Of a stretch of DNA of 64,000 nucleotides, positions 12,177-24,900 are shown one piece after another. The position numbers and the translations under genes were made by a program. The notes under the pieces are model-generated. The model was not told the origin of the DNA, did no database searches, and worked only from the letters and a program-made list of their open reading frames with translations. This DNA is from Brachypodius melanocephalos (Eukaryota > Chordata > Aves > Passeriformes > Pycnonotidae), in NCBI GenBank assembly GCA_013398615.1, contig VZSR01003807.1, forward strand, positions 12,130,428-12,194,427. Reading direction: 5' to 3'. The stretch's first letter is position 1, and each line of letters opens with the position of its first letter.

Positions 12177-12560
12177 GCCGCCCACGCCGCCGCCTCAGGC
12201 CCCGCGCTCCGCCATGGAGCCCCGCCGGAGCCCGCCCGGCGCTGCGCGGCCTCGGGGCGGGGGCGGCGCAGGAGCCGCAGCGGCGGATGACGGGGGGAGC
12301 GGATGCAGGAGCGGGGGATGCAGGGAAGAGGGAGGCAGCGAAGGGGGATGAAAGGGGCCGAACGCAGGGGCCACGGATGCAGAGGTGGGAGGTGCAGGGA
12401 CGAAGGATGCAGGAATGAGGGATGCAGCAGCAAGGGGATGCAGGGGCGGAGGATGCAGGGCGGGCCCTCCGCGCACGGCCCGCGCCCTCCAGGGCGGCGG
12501 GAGCCGCTTCAGCACCACGGAGAGAGGCGGCCGGTGCCGGGAAGTAAGAAAAGAGCTGGC
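12177..12560 (-). promoter_or_regulatory. TMEM181: CpG-island promoter and 5' UTR of TMEM181
   Basis: Dense GC and CpG sequence surrounds the TMEM181 first exon (about 11,790-12,560 overall). The part upstream of the ATG on the minus strand should hold the transcription start and 5' UTR. It is TATA-less. It includes a degenerate GATGCAG minisatellite and ends abruptly against a T-rich tract at 12582-12640. Several long open frames on both strands here result from the lack of stop codons in GC-rich DNA. Confidence 0.7.
12302..12458. repeat. Degenerate GATGCAG minisatellite
   Basis: Exact GATGCAG occurs at 12302, 12318, 12376, 12406, 12421, 12437 and 12452, with near copies between them (ggtgcagg, aacgcagg, gatgaaag). 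Spacing is often 15-16 bp, for example 12302 to 12318, 12406 to 12421, and 12421 to 12437 to 12452. It lies about 130-280 bp upstream of the TMEM181 start codon. Confidence 0.8.
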
Positions 12561-15500
12561 TTTACCTCTGCTAAAAACACCCTTTTTTTTTTTTTTCTTT
12601 TTCTTTTATTTTCTTTTTTTTTTTCCCTTTTTTTTAAAAAAATTGTTTTCTTCTCAAAAGCATACCATCTCTATGTAAAATAAAAGCTTTAATTTTTATT
12701 GTTTCTTTTCCCCATTGTAGGAGGTATATAAAAGAAACCCTATGCTAAACCCACTTTTCATGGTCATGACCCTGTTCAAATGGTCATAAACTAAGATTGA
12801 TGGTGTTTATATTGTCTAAATCTAGAAACTCTGAACTGAACTGTAGTCAGCTTACAGAGTGCTGTGTTAGCTTCATTCATATTAAACTTTCCTTCATAAA
12901 TAAATTCACATTTAAACTCGTTTAAATTCTTCAGTCAGTTGAAGCCCCAATTTCCACTATTGGCAGTGAGGATATCTGTATTAAAAGAAAAAAATCCCAT
13001 TACTCTTGGTATGCAATCATTGTGTCCAGAAGGTATAAATACAGAAGTCTTCTGTACTGCTCCTCTTATGTGAGTATGTTCCCTGTTGACATTCAGGAAG
13101 CTGGACTGGGTTATTTCCCAGCCTTGCCTTTAGTGTGTGTTTTATCACGTACTAAGACTGGAACACGCATTTTACTGAAATTTAACTCTCACAAATGTGT
13201 GCTGGCAAGAGGTTACCCGTGGTGGTGCAGTGGGAGAGGGACAGACAATTCGTCTTCCCCAGCAGGTGGGGGAGAAAGGGAGAGAAAGGTTCTTCCTACC
13301 TATGAATATTCCTAAGCTTGAGAAGACATAGCAGCAGGATAAAAGCCCCGTGCACATTTAAGCTGGAGACAAAGGGGGTTTTTGCTGATTTGCTGGTTCA
13401 TTTGTTAGTTTTTTGAGGGCCGAGAGCAGCACTATTCCAGAGATACAATGTTCTTTGTTGTGCTGAACATCATCCAGGCTGGCTTCCAATCGTGTTTGTC
13501 TCCCTACACCTCGAATGCCATGGGAGGGTTCCATACCTTCAATGGAAGGCTGGCAGGTTATTCATAGAGAAGGTGTTGGAATTGACCACATATTAACCCA
13601 CCAACCTCTGCTAATAAAAACACCCATTTTTCAACCAACCAGATATTACAGGATTAAAATTAGGCTTGTGAATAGCAAAGCTTGTGGGAAGACACAAGAA
13701 ACTGTATATTCCCATTGTGGTCCACATTAAACACTCAAAAGACTTTAAGGAGGTCAAGAATCCATTTTGAGTCTCCAAAACACTTCAACACATTCATTGA
13801 CAAAACAAGCAGAACTCAGGGTTGTATGCGATTCCTAGGTAACATTTTTTAGGTTAAAAAAAAAAAAAAAAAAAAAAAAAGGCTTGCATCCAAACCTTTT
13901 CATCAAAGAAATTTCAGATTTCAGGTTTCCTTATTTACGTAAATGAGAAAAGCATTAAACACATTTTTAATATTGAACAGACACTTCTATTAAAATTGCC
14001 AATCTGTTTTCTTTTGTGAAGATCTGATATCTGATGAATGGAACATTTCAGCTTGCTGCTCACTTACCCCAGCCCTGAAGACCTAACAAATCATGCTTCT
14101 CCCATTACTGGGTGTCCGTCTTTCCTGTCCAGTGCAGTCACAGCACAGACTGACTGGGCTGGCACGGAAATGTGTTTGGTTCTGCAGGAAACACAACTTA
14201 AGTAAAAGCAAGGAGAGATGAGGTTTCATAGATAGCTTTGCAAATAAGGTGCAAGATTACCCAGCAGATAACCTGCACTGGGGCATGACTTACCCTGCTC
14301 ACTTCAGGGCACCCCAGCTCATCTATGCAAGTACAGCACCTTTTGTGTCAGCCTGATTTTGCTAATTTTCACAGCACATGATAAAAGAAAGGTAGCATCA
14401 AACCACATCTAAGAACAAACCAATCTGAAGTACTATTGAGAGTCTTACAAGTCTCAGTTAGAATTTAAGCAGCTGGAACTCAATTCATCCCCTGAGTGCT
14501 TCTGGACAACACGAGGGAGAGAAAGCCCCAAGAGTCTGAGATGTGATCAAACTCAACATCTGCACAGCATCATATCACAAAATCTGAAAAGGATTTATTT
14601 TTGAGGGTGAAGCTTATCAGAAGTCCCCGTTCTCATTTTTCTTCCTGGTTCTCCCCCCGTGTATAGTGAGCCTTTTGCAGCATCATCCACATGTATTATA
14701 TTGTGGTAGTGGTTAAATACAAAGCTTAGTAATCCATGTCAAAGCACCAAGGTTATTACTCTGGACTCTTTCAGATGCAATAGCAGCTGGTGCTGAGAAG
14801 TTAAGGGAATAAATGCTGGCAATTCAAGTCCCCCTTTCCCCCCTTCTTTTTATTCCAGTAAAGGAACGAATCCCTCAAACAAGCAGAAGTCCACCTGTTT
14901 AACAAACACTTTCTCCCTCAAAACTGTTTTGAGACAGAGAAAGGCAGTAGTGGCAGCTGCTGGCTGAAAAGAGCAACTGCTTTTTTCCTTCCAAGTGGAA
15001 TTAAGGATGGTACATCAGATGACACAGAAACAAGCACACATCTGCACTGACTGCCAAGATAAGAGAGCCTGTGCTGCTGTTACACAGCTTCATTTATGCC
15101 CCTGAGTCTCACCACATACAGGAGTTGTCACTGAGTATCCCCAAACTTCAGAGTAGAAACCGTGCTGAGCCCCACAGAACACTCCTGAGTTTGGTCCACC
15201 TGCCCTGTCATTCACTGCTGCCTTAACTCTGGAAGAGAATAACCCTTGCCCTGCCCCAGGCCATCACGGCTTGACTGCCTTCTCCTGCAGAAAACTGCTT
15301 TGTCACAGCTAACCAGCGATGTGACTCAACTGTTGTCATATAGCCCTTGCTGTGCCCATAGAGGATCATAGCAGCTGCTGGGGACAGAAAGGTGACGTTG
15401 CTCGGCAGGAGGGTGGCGTTCACTGTACCCAAAGCTGCTCATCTATTTGAAGAGGTGGCACAGAAGCACAGCTGGGACAGATCACCCATAACAAATCATC

Positions 15501-16467
15501 TCTGAGCTGACAGCGGCTTTGGAGCCACAGCTGCTCTTGTCATCGCTGGAAGGAACAAAGCTCCACACAGTCGGCTGCAGCTGGCAGTCCTGACCCTCAC
15601 AGCAGCAGCAAGAAAGACTCATCACTCTCTCCCTGTATCTTTGGAGATGAATCTTCCCTGCGTCTATCCTGCTTTGAAGAGATATGAGGACAAGAAAATA
15701 AAATAAGATTTAAAATCTCTTTTGATCAAAATTGAAGAAGAATCTCTTGTGAGGTGATTTCAAGGAAGACAAAGAGAAATGCTGATCACACCTGTTCATG
15801 TTCTGTGCCTCTCTTAGTATGGTTGGGTTACTTTTCTCTTGACTGTCACGTTGAGAGGAATGGGAAGATTGAAATGGGAGCATAACTAGATTGCCTGTCT
15901 TATATATAAATTAACATTTTATATGATGTTTCACTGTGATTATTGGCTTTCAAATGTCAACTACACTTGAAATAATAATTACCAGTGGCATTTATTAACT
16001 TAAATATTCCACTGGTATTAAAAGGAATACTACTAAGGGAAATAAAAACTTAACAACTTGTGTTATCTAGATAATAACTAGTGAAGACTTTAGACCAACT
16101 GAATATTTTTAACTGCAGCAATTTATGTTTTAGTTACCTTAGTCGATTACATAGATCACCATGTTTACTTTCCAGTTTTCACACAGCATATTGCTACAGG
16201 CATATTTCAGAGAAAATTTTAAACACAATATTCAAACTACATGTATGTATTTTTCTCAAAAGTTTCATAGTCTTTGAGAAAATACATGTAATGACATATC
16301 CCATAATTTTACTATGCCTATTTTAGGCAGAACACCCTTGTTTTGATTTTGAGAAGCCTATTACTCTTCCTTTGAAATTCATGTCTCTTGTGAGATACAG
16401 TCTTATCTCTCAAGAATAATGAGGATTGACTAATAATCATGCAAATTTTATAATCTCAGACTAAAAA
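12561..16467. other. Intergenic, TMEM181 to TULP4, no gene seen
   Basis: No exon or recognisable protein on either strand. It contains a T-rich tract at 12582-12640 bordering the TMEM181 CpG island and a pure run of 25 A at 13856-13880. The A-run could be the tail of a retrocopy, but I cannot recognise a parent sequence or target-site duplication to its left. Confidence 0.6.
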
Positions 16468-17026
16468 TGTGGTGGGTTGACCCTGGATGAGCAGTAAACT
16501 CCCACCCAATTGCTTGCTCACTCCTACTCCCTTCCCTGAAACCAGCTGGATAGAGGAGAAAATAAAAAGGACCAGAATAAACAAGCTCACAAGTAGAGAT
16601 AAAGAGAGGGAGATCAATTCTCAATTACTGTTGGGAGAAAACTAGATTTTACTCAGGGAAATTAACTCAATTTGTTGTCGATTGAGATAGACATTTGGGC
16701 ACTGATTTGGATAACAACAAACAGACTTGGGGTGAGGGGGGCTGCCCCACACTGGAGCACCTCGTCTTCCTCCAACCTTGGTGTTCCTCTGCTGCTCCTC
16801 ACTCTTTTTGTCCCCTCCTGCTGCCTGTGCCCTATCTTAAATATCTTTCCACAGAGGTGCCAGCAGCTGTGGCCGTGCTGTGCTCAGCTGTGTCCTGTGC
16901 TGGGTCCAGTCTGAAGCTGTCTGAACACCCCCTACAGAACCCAGCCCCGCAGCTCCCACTGCCACCCTTGGGTACCTGCTCCACACACAGCAGCTCATTT
17001 TCCACAGAGGAGGCTGCATGATACAT
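16468..17026. mobile_element. Solo LTR of an avian ERVL-type retrovirus, internally shortened
   Basis: It begins TGTGGTGGGTTGACCCTGG, the start of a well-known family of avian ERVL solo LTRs. It continues with the matching 'cagctggataga', 'gagataaagagagggagat', 'ggaaattaactcaattt' and 'tatcttaaatatctttccacagaggtgcc' blocks. The copy is about 560 bp, shorter than the family's usual LTR, and much of the repeated middle part is missing. No gag, pol or env remnant lies beside it, so it is a solo LTR and carries no viral protein. The right end near 17026 is approximate and I could not confirm a target-site duplication. Confidence 0.75.
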
Positions 17027-17815
17027 TTACATCGTTCATCATTCTTCCGTTTCTGAGCTGTTGTCTGTACATCTCGAGGGAAGCAATTAAAACTAACGTG
17101 GAAATAGCGAAAAAGTGACAGATACTTTGGAAAACTTCTCTCTTTTTAGAAGCTCATTATTGTCTACATACACAGTCACACATCAGTGAATGGTGAGACC
17201 CTCTAGGTACTGCTAGATGTAACTAGAAACATGCAGCATCACCAGGGGAGGGCCTCATTCTGTGCTTGGGAGTCTCCTTTCTCCAGTCAGTCATTTCTGC
17301 TCTGAACTACAAAGATGAATACCCAGTTATAAATAGCATACAACCTTTTTTTTACTCTTTTTTTTTTTTTTTTAATAAACAAAGCAATAGAAAAACTTTA
17401 AATATACAGGGTTTTCAGCATGTGTTTGCAGCCCACTGGAATGCGTTATTTTTTTTCTTGTGCAAATCAACAAATGGGTCTCCTACTCAGCCATTTAAGA
17501 CTACAGCTAATTTGCAGAACTTGGGCATATTTCTTAGGTCCCAGGCCTGGGACCATGTGTGGCTAAATCACAAGCCCACAAAAGACAGGTACTCCTTATC
17601 CTCAGGCCCTCACTTCTCCCCTTGTAGGAAAGAAAGAAAACTGGGCATGCAGAGCAGGAGTGTCCTCCAGAAAAGTCATCATCTGGCTGATGGGAGAACC
17701 AAGACCTTGCCTATTCCTCTGGAGACAGTTTGCCTTTGGTCATTGCATGTTTCACACATTTGCCTCTGTATCTATCCAAATTCATCTAACTGAAGCAGCC
17801 TTGTTTGGAACACTT
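17027..17815. other. Intergenic, T-rich, no gene seen
   Basis: It contains a T-rich tract at about 17345-17375. The 175-codon plus-strand frame at 17266-17793 runs through this tract and has low-complexity Phe runs and no recognisable domain, so I do not treat it as a gene. Confidence 0.6.
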
Positions 17816-18965
17816 TACAGAATGGAGAATCCACGACTTCTTTGAGCTTGTTCCAATGCTAATCATTTTCATCATTAAGTGTGTCTTGCTTCTTTTTGTA
17901 CTCGGCTCCAGCCCCCAGACATTACTGCTTGTTGTGCCTTTTCCTGCTAAATTAAAGTGCCTTTTGATACCAGTATTTTAATTCAGTTAAGTTTTCTAAG
18001 ATAGTGAGAATTATTTAATTACACTTTTCTCTGAAATAAGCTAAGCTGACAAATCTCTTGCTGTGAGGCATTTTCTTCAGTTTTTGAACTTTATAGTTTT
18101 TCAACACTCTCCCTTCTTGTAAGACAGCTTAGAAGCCTGGCCAGCAGTAGCAGACCCAGTATTTTATCAGGTGAAATCAATTCCCTCCTCCCACTGCCCT
18201 ACTTACCAATCTGAGGATTGTACTAGCTCTTTTTGCAGGAGGATCTCAGGATTGTTAACATCCCTTACTGAGATGCCTGCTTTACCTGTGCCTTCAAATC
18301 AGTTCTGCAGCACTTAGAGCTAAATTACCAATTTTGAAGACATGGCCACATTCCTTGCCCCATAATGCACAGCTTTGCATTTGCCTGCATTAAAAATGCA
18401 TTTTGTCAGTAATGTTTCACTGCCTTGTCCTTAGTGCTATTTGCCTTTCTGGCAATTTTATGCCATGTACGGATTTGATCAACCACAGTGCTGTATCTGC
18501 TTTTGAGCCCTCTTTACTGTCAGATCTAGTAAATCCCACCAGAAAAACTCCACTCAGCAAGGATTCCACATTGCAGCCTACTTTCTAAGATCTCTAGTTT
18601 CATTCACAATCCATTTAAAGCCCACCTCATTCACATGAACTGTTGACAATTTCGTTATTGAAATTCCAGGCACTATTTTATCAAATGCCCTGTGAATTAA
18701 ATTTTATCTACAAATTGAGGTAATAACTTCAAATAATAGTGTCAAAGGACACAGTGGGATAAGAACTCTTTTCCCTCCAGAATAACATATAACTTAAAAC
18801 TACTTTCTCGTGGTTTATATCCTTATGTTCCAGTTTTCAACTGACTGTAGTATAATTGTTTTTATTATTTTGCCTGCATGGCTGGTCTTCTTCCTGCTGC
18901 CTGTTTTTCCAAATATCGTTAGCTAAGCATTTTGTCAGGCTCCTAGAATATATCAGACTGTATAA
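17816..18965 (-). repeat. Ancient CR1 LINE, sense on minus
   Basis: The plus strand carries the antisense of the old amniote CR1 pattern, decayed but continuous over more than 1 kb. Blocks include 'gagaatccacgacttcttt' near 17825, 'cacagctttgcatttgcct' near 18368, a 'ccaccagaaaaactccac' block near 18536 and 'atcaaatgccctgtgaatt' near 18680. The order is correct for one element. Divergence suggests an insertion older than the young CR1 copies in this window. Confidence 0.65.
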
Positions 18966-21900
18966 AATACATTAGAACTGCCCACCAGTTGGCTGGAATT
19001 CTCTTCAGCCTGCACTATCTGCACTGGACTAGTTTGATGACAAACTAGTCCAGTGTCAACTGTTCAAAAAAGATTGAAACAGGATGAACTGACCCAGATC
19101 AGTTCTGGTTACTACTGCAAGTCGTTAACCATACTGAGGAATGAGTTTGGCAGGAGACTTAATTTTGTGCTTGATTTACCCATGAATTTGAGTGCAAGAG
19201 GAAGGAAGGTGTTAACTGTGCTCAAGTCTAGCAATATGTTCTCCCACAGTGAGTAGTATGTGATACCATCTTGCACCGCTCAGGGTGACAAAGTAGAGCT
19301 GGTAGACTCCCACATTTTTTCTCAAAGTTAGCTCATGTACTTTGTACCTCATGTACTTTGGAGAGAGATGATTTTCTTTAGACTAAAACTGCGGAATTGG
19401 CTCCAGAACTTTGAATCTCTTGATACAATGCCTAATGTCTCAGTACTTTGCTTATGTGAGAAAGGAATTTCATTAGAAGCATTTAATAAGGGGGCTGTAC
19501 AGTATGTTTCAAGCTATAGTAGGATTACATACAGTTACTGCTGTCCACAAGAGAGAGCTGAGAAGTATTAAAATTACAGTTCTCTGGATCCCAGTTTATA
19601 CCAAATCCATGTCCTGGGTACTCCTCGTTGCATTTGTACCATGAGCAATCCAGCACAACAGTTTGCTTTCTCACATCTCAGCACCGCTCTCAAGACTCAA
19701 AATCCTTTGATGATCCAAGCTGTCTCTTCTGGCTGCCTGTGGGTGTACTGTCTGGTCCCTCAGGGAATTACAATGAGTATTCCTCCTGCTAGTTTGTTAA
19801 ACCCACTGCTTTGCAGTCCCATGTGACTTCTGTTGCAGCAAGGATCTGTGTCACTTTATTTTTGTGACATACTATAAGACACTGCTGCAGCCTGCAGTTC
19901 TCTGATCTCTGGATTTCCAAAGGTTATGTTCAGTCTCTACTGCTGCAGTCTGTATCTTTGTTCATCACCTGCTCCACAGGAAAGTCCCCCTCTCAGTGAA
20001 TTCAGGCAGACCCAATGAATTAGGGTGAACTGTCTTGCCTTCCTATTCCTACCACAGCTGCACCTCAGGAGCTGCTGGTTTTTTTGTGGATGTTTTCTCT
20101 TCATTCTTGTGGTGTCATGAAAAGCCCCTGCCCACCCTTGCCACCCCCTCCACCCTTACCATCACCAGTAGATCAAATTCCTTTGAGGCTCTCTGGTATG
20201 CTCTGTGTAACACAGCTGGAAAGTCAAAGTGTTGTGTTGAAGTTGGTTATATTTTGATTTTTTTTTCTTTTTAATTGGCTTGGTGAATACATCCAGGAAA
20301 ATGAAGAACAAGGCAATATAAGGGAAGCTATCAGAATGCTGAAAAGCTGGCTTATTCAATCACTCTGAGTCAAGCAGCAATAACTGTAGTTACAGGGCTT
20401 CTGTGTGTCACTTCTGTGTGTAGAAAAGTCATTGCGAGGAAGCACCTGGGGGGAGTATCCAGCTAACTTGGTGAGCTTCCTGCCTGTAAAGCTCCTGGGT
20501 GTAGCACTCAGCTCACAGAGTCAATGAACCAAGGTCAGAAAATTCAGATGCCGATGTCATTTGAAGAAGCTAACTTTAATAATGCTTTTGAAGACATCTG
20601 TGTTGCCAGAATTTTTTTTTTTTTTTCAGATGCTACAGCCTTTGGTAGCTTCAAAGTAATGATTAAGCTTTTAAAATGGTGCCCTGTCTGTTGGCAACGT
20701 ATTTTTTGCACTGTGACCTTTAAGCTTCACATATTTATCAGTAAAAAAGTGATAATTTATAAAATAAGAACTATATACATTTACTGTTTAAAAGCATCTT
20801 AAACAGACAACACAGTATTTTACCTTAAAATGTTTATAAACTATAAAACACTTGTAAGATTCTATTTTAAAAAACCCCAACCCTGCGTTTTTTACAAATC
20901 TCAATGAAATTACATTATTCAATATTTATTTTAATCTGTTAGGCAAAGAGTTGCAGCTTGCACCTGCAGAGGGCTGCAGTTTATAGGTCTTTGTTCAAGC
21001 AGCAGCATAACTGATTCTGACATGTACAATGAGCACAGACTACACACCTGACAGTAAATATGATGGGCAGCCATGGTGGGGAGGATCCAAACATCCACTC
21101 CCTGTCCACATTCTTCTGGGTGCCAGTTGCTTGGCCACACCTTACAGGACTGAGTGAGAGGTTTGCACTGCAGGAACTGCCTCCAGATTCCAGTGTAATT
21201 CCATCCACAGCGCATGCCGACAGCCAGCCGGGACCTACCTCACCCCTTCTGGAAGAAAGGCGAGCACAAGGAACCAAGTGACACCAAGTATTGCCCACTG
21301 TAGGATTTCACCTCACTATGTTTCAGACATCTGATGAATTCTCCAATTCTTGGTACTGCACCTGCTTGAGTTTTCTGCCTCCCAGCTTTTCCTCACTCCC
21401 AGCAGTGTTAACATCCCAAACAAGACACATAAGCTTGTTTCAGATCCAAAACCATCAGCCTCAGGGGAGCATTTGGCTTCATAGAGGCCTGTGAATCTTG
21501 TCCAGGCTCATGCTTCAATCATAGGTGTTCTGACTAAGATACAAAAATGCTGTATCCCAGGCTAAGTTCAAGCACAAATACGTCTTCAGTGGTAAATTTT
21601 GCCACAAATTTAATAAGGATTGGGCTGCTGATGGGATTAAAAAAGCCCTTTTCCATTGCTACACAGTTCTGTTCTTGAAATGAACACATGCTTTGTACCA
21701 TCTGTTTCATCAATCTGAACCTTTCTCTTTCTTCTACCATGTTTTGGAAATATCAAACATTCCATGAATTTTGCAGCTTCATTTCATTAGTGCTAATGGC
21801 CTGATGATGCCAACACTTAGCTATCACTTCATTCTTTGGATTAAATTAATTCTGTAGTTACAGAGACAATGACATCAGCAGGAATCACACTTGTAAAAAT

Positions 21901-24900
21901 CCAGTGTTGCCAGTGCCTACAGAATACACAGGGTATCCTTAAGTTCCCTGTGTTGTACAGCAATTTGTATTTTTCCTAGGAAATTCCTCCAGTGTCCTTT
22001 CCCAAGTACTTTCCAACTCCATTCTTGTGTTGGTCTTCGATAACATCTTATTTTTCTACTTGGATTCCTAGTTATGTTTCTATGCAGCTGAATCATGTCT
22101 AAAACAATTTCTCCTGGTATCATTACATTCTCTTCCCCTAACTTTACAGATTTTTTTATCAACAACATCAGAGAGGAAAATGGCTGAGCAGTAAATGGAT
22201 TAACAGCATCTGCCTCATCTGCACCACTGCACCCTCAAACTTTTCTAGCAAAGTTTTAACACCCACCTGATTATTTTGAAGTCATATTTCCAACTCTTCA
22301 TGAGTTATCTTAATCAGTTAAATCATGGCTCTCAGTTGCACTGTATGATTACTAACTCGTCATATAATTATCGCCTAACCTAAAAATCTTGAGAGCAAAT
22401 TTCACTTTGCTCTTTGAACTTCTCCAGCTGATTTCTTCTCAGTTGCATGCCACACTAAGATTCTTCCAAAAGAACGTAGAGATCCAATTTTAAGACTGAT
22501 GTCTTGACATCATCAGTTGTCAAAATAATTTTACTCATCTGTTCTTTTGACAAAATTGCTTTCAACTTTGTGTCTTGCGTTCAGGAATCCATCCACACAT
22601 AGTAGATTAATGCAACAGCTTTTGGCACATCATAAATATTGATTTATCTTAATGAATTCCATGTTTTAATCTTTCAGACCTATCCAGATGCACATCTAGG
22701 ATCTTTTCTTCATTGGCTTGCTTATAACTTCAGAGATGCCAGCAATCTTTCTATGAGGTTGTTAATTTTTATTTTCTTTGAATAAATAAAGATATTTTCT
22801 TATGGGATGGAAATTGCTCTTAGTATGTAACATTTCCTCTTTCAGAATATTTAGACATGAGGCCATCATTCTGACCATCTATCACTGTATTTTGATTCTT
22901 TTCACATTTAATATTCACACAGAAAAAAAATCCACAAAAAAAGTGCTTTGATGGTCACTATCTTTCTAGTGATGATGTCGTGGATGACCATCATTGTGGA
23001 TTTTGCATTGATATATCTGAATACAAGGGATTTATGCTCATGCCTCCACTCAGGAGGGTTTTTTTATCCTTACTTGACATTCTTCCTCATATGCTACTGG
23101 TCTCATGACATCTTCACTGATTGCCCAGAAACCTCTCCTTTCTCAGGTTTACTGCCTTGCTCTTTGGAGAACTTTTTTGTCAGCTTGCACAAACTGCAGT
23201 GCTTCTCACGCTGGTGTCTCAGTCTGTGTCATTTTACTCTTGCTTGAGTTTTCCATAATTTCCAAAAGTGGAATATAATTGTGGATTCTGGCAGTTCTCC
23301 AGATGATGCTCTCTCAGATGATGCCCTTTTATGGCCAGAGAGGACACTATCGGCATCAGGAACTATTGAAGTTTATAGCAGAACTTACAGTGTGAATTAT
23401 AGATGTTCTGTGGGTTTTAGAAAGATGTCTTCTCTCTTTTCACACTTGTGTTCTTTTGACACAAATCTACTAAAACCTGTGTATTGTTTAAACTTTGGAT
23501 AAAATTATTAGTATCATATAAATAGCAATACTAGCAGTAGGTTTATGAACAAACCTGGAATCTTGGCTTTAGAGACCCTCTAAGCCATATAAATAAAGCC
23601 TGTTAAAACGAGGCAACAAGCTTAAAGTTTTACAAACTACAAGTGACAACATGTGCTGTTTGCCACCTCTGATGACACTAGCTGCCACATCAGCTCAAGG
23701 ACAAAAATCCTAAGGTATGTTCATAGATCTGGTAAAAACAAGGATGCTTTTCTCATTAGAAAAATCATAAATGAGACAGAGAAGTCACTTAAAAGTCAAA
23801 TCACAGTTTTACATGACTTCTGCAGATGAGACTGCATTTGGCTGCCTCTCCATGAAGCAATTAGAAAACTCCATGACATTTAAAACATCTTTAGCATCTT
23901 CCTTTGTCTATAACTGCCTTATACAGACTCTTCTCTAAAATAAACATTCTTTCAGATTACAAAAAAAGTTAAAAATAGTTAAATGGCTTTGAAAGAAAAA
24001 GGAAGGAATTAATATCACAAAAACTGCGCAACAAAGGGAATAACTAAGCTCTTGTTTTAAGAGAGAGGACTGTCACCACAGAGAGCAATGAGAACGAAGA
24101 ACAAAGAAATGTTACTTCCTGGAGTTCAAATCTAACTTTCCTCCTTGTCCATGGGGAAGTGATACATGGCAGAAAATGTGGAACAGCTGGAAAGGATAAA
24201 AGTATCAGGAGATGTAACAAAGTAAAACACTCCCCCAGATGAATAGACTTCCCTTTCATCTTATATAGACTTGAAATTTGTCAGTTTTAAACAGAACAGA
24301 AAATAAGAATATGCAATAGACATCTATAATGGATAGGAGAAAGATGAAAGGTCTGAGATGAATTGTGATTGGTATGAAGTGCTCCAGGTTGTGGGGTTTT
24401 TTTTGTTTTTTGTTTTTTTTTTTTTTTTTTCTGATCTTGTGCAACTCTCTCACAACTAGGTAATTACTTAGCTTCCTAGCCTATTAAAATTGCATAATGA
24501 AAGCTGGGCTGCTTTTGAAAAAATTAGCAGTAAGTGCCATCTTCTTATTGGTAGTTATTTTGGTAAGAATGCCAATATAAAATGGAATATGTAATTGCTG
24601 AGAGGACATCAACAGCAATAACCTGTCTTGGTGAAAAAGTTCATGATCTAGCCAGTAGTTATTAAATAGTATATATGAACTTAATTATATGTGCAGTTGT
24701 AGTATTACCAGCTTATCTTTTAAAAGCCCCAGATTAAATATTGCTCCCTCAGTGCCTGCACATCCTGACCTCTACAACAGGCAGCAGGAGGCATAAATCG
24801 CCCTTGTGTTCATTCAAATCATAAAAACAAGATTTTACTATTATCGACAACAACCACAATCACATATAAATAAGTAAATGCTATTAGTCCCTCTACAAGG

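Noticed and set aside
11792..12683. Several 100-213 codon open frames on both strands around the TMEM181 exon
   Set aside because: All but the MEADF frame are Arg/Pro/Gly-rich shadows of a CpG island. One is extended only by the minisatellite and another by the T-rich tract.
13500..13880. Possible retrocopy with a 25-A tail
   Set aside because: The A-run is clear, but the sequence before it has no recognisable parent gene and I found no target-site duplication.
17266..17793. 175-codon plus-strand open frame in intergenic DNA
   Set aside because: It passes through a poly-T tract giving Phe runs, has no recognisable domain or splice sites, and lies beside a solo LTR and an ancient CR1.
22948..23247. 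99-codon hydrophobic plus frame
   Set aside because: Leu/Phe/Cys-rich translation of AT- and T-rich DNA. No family match and no conserved motif seen.
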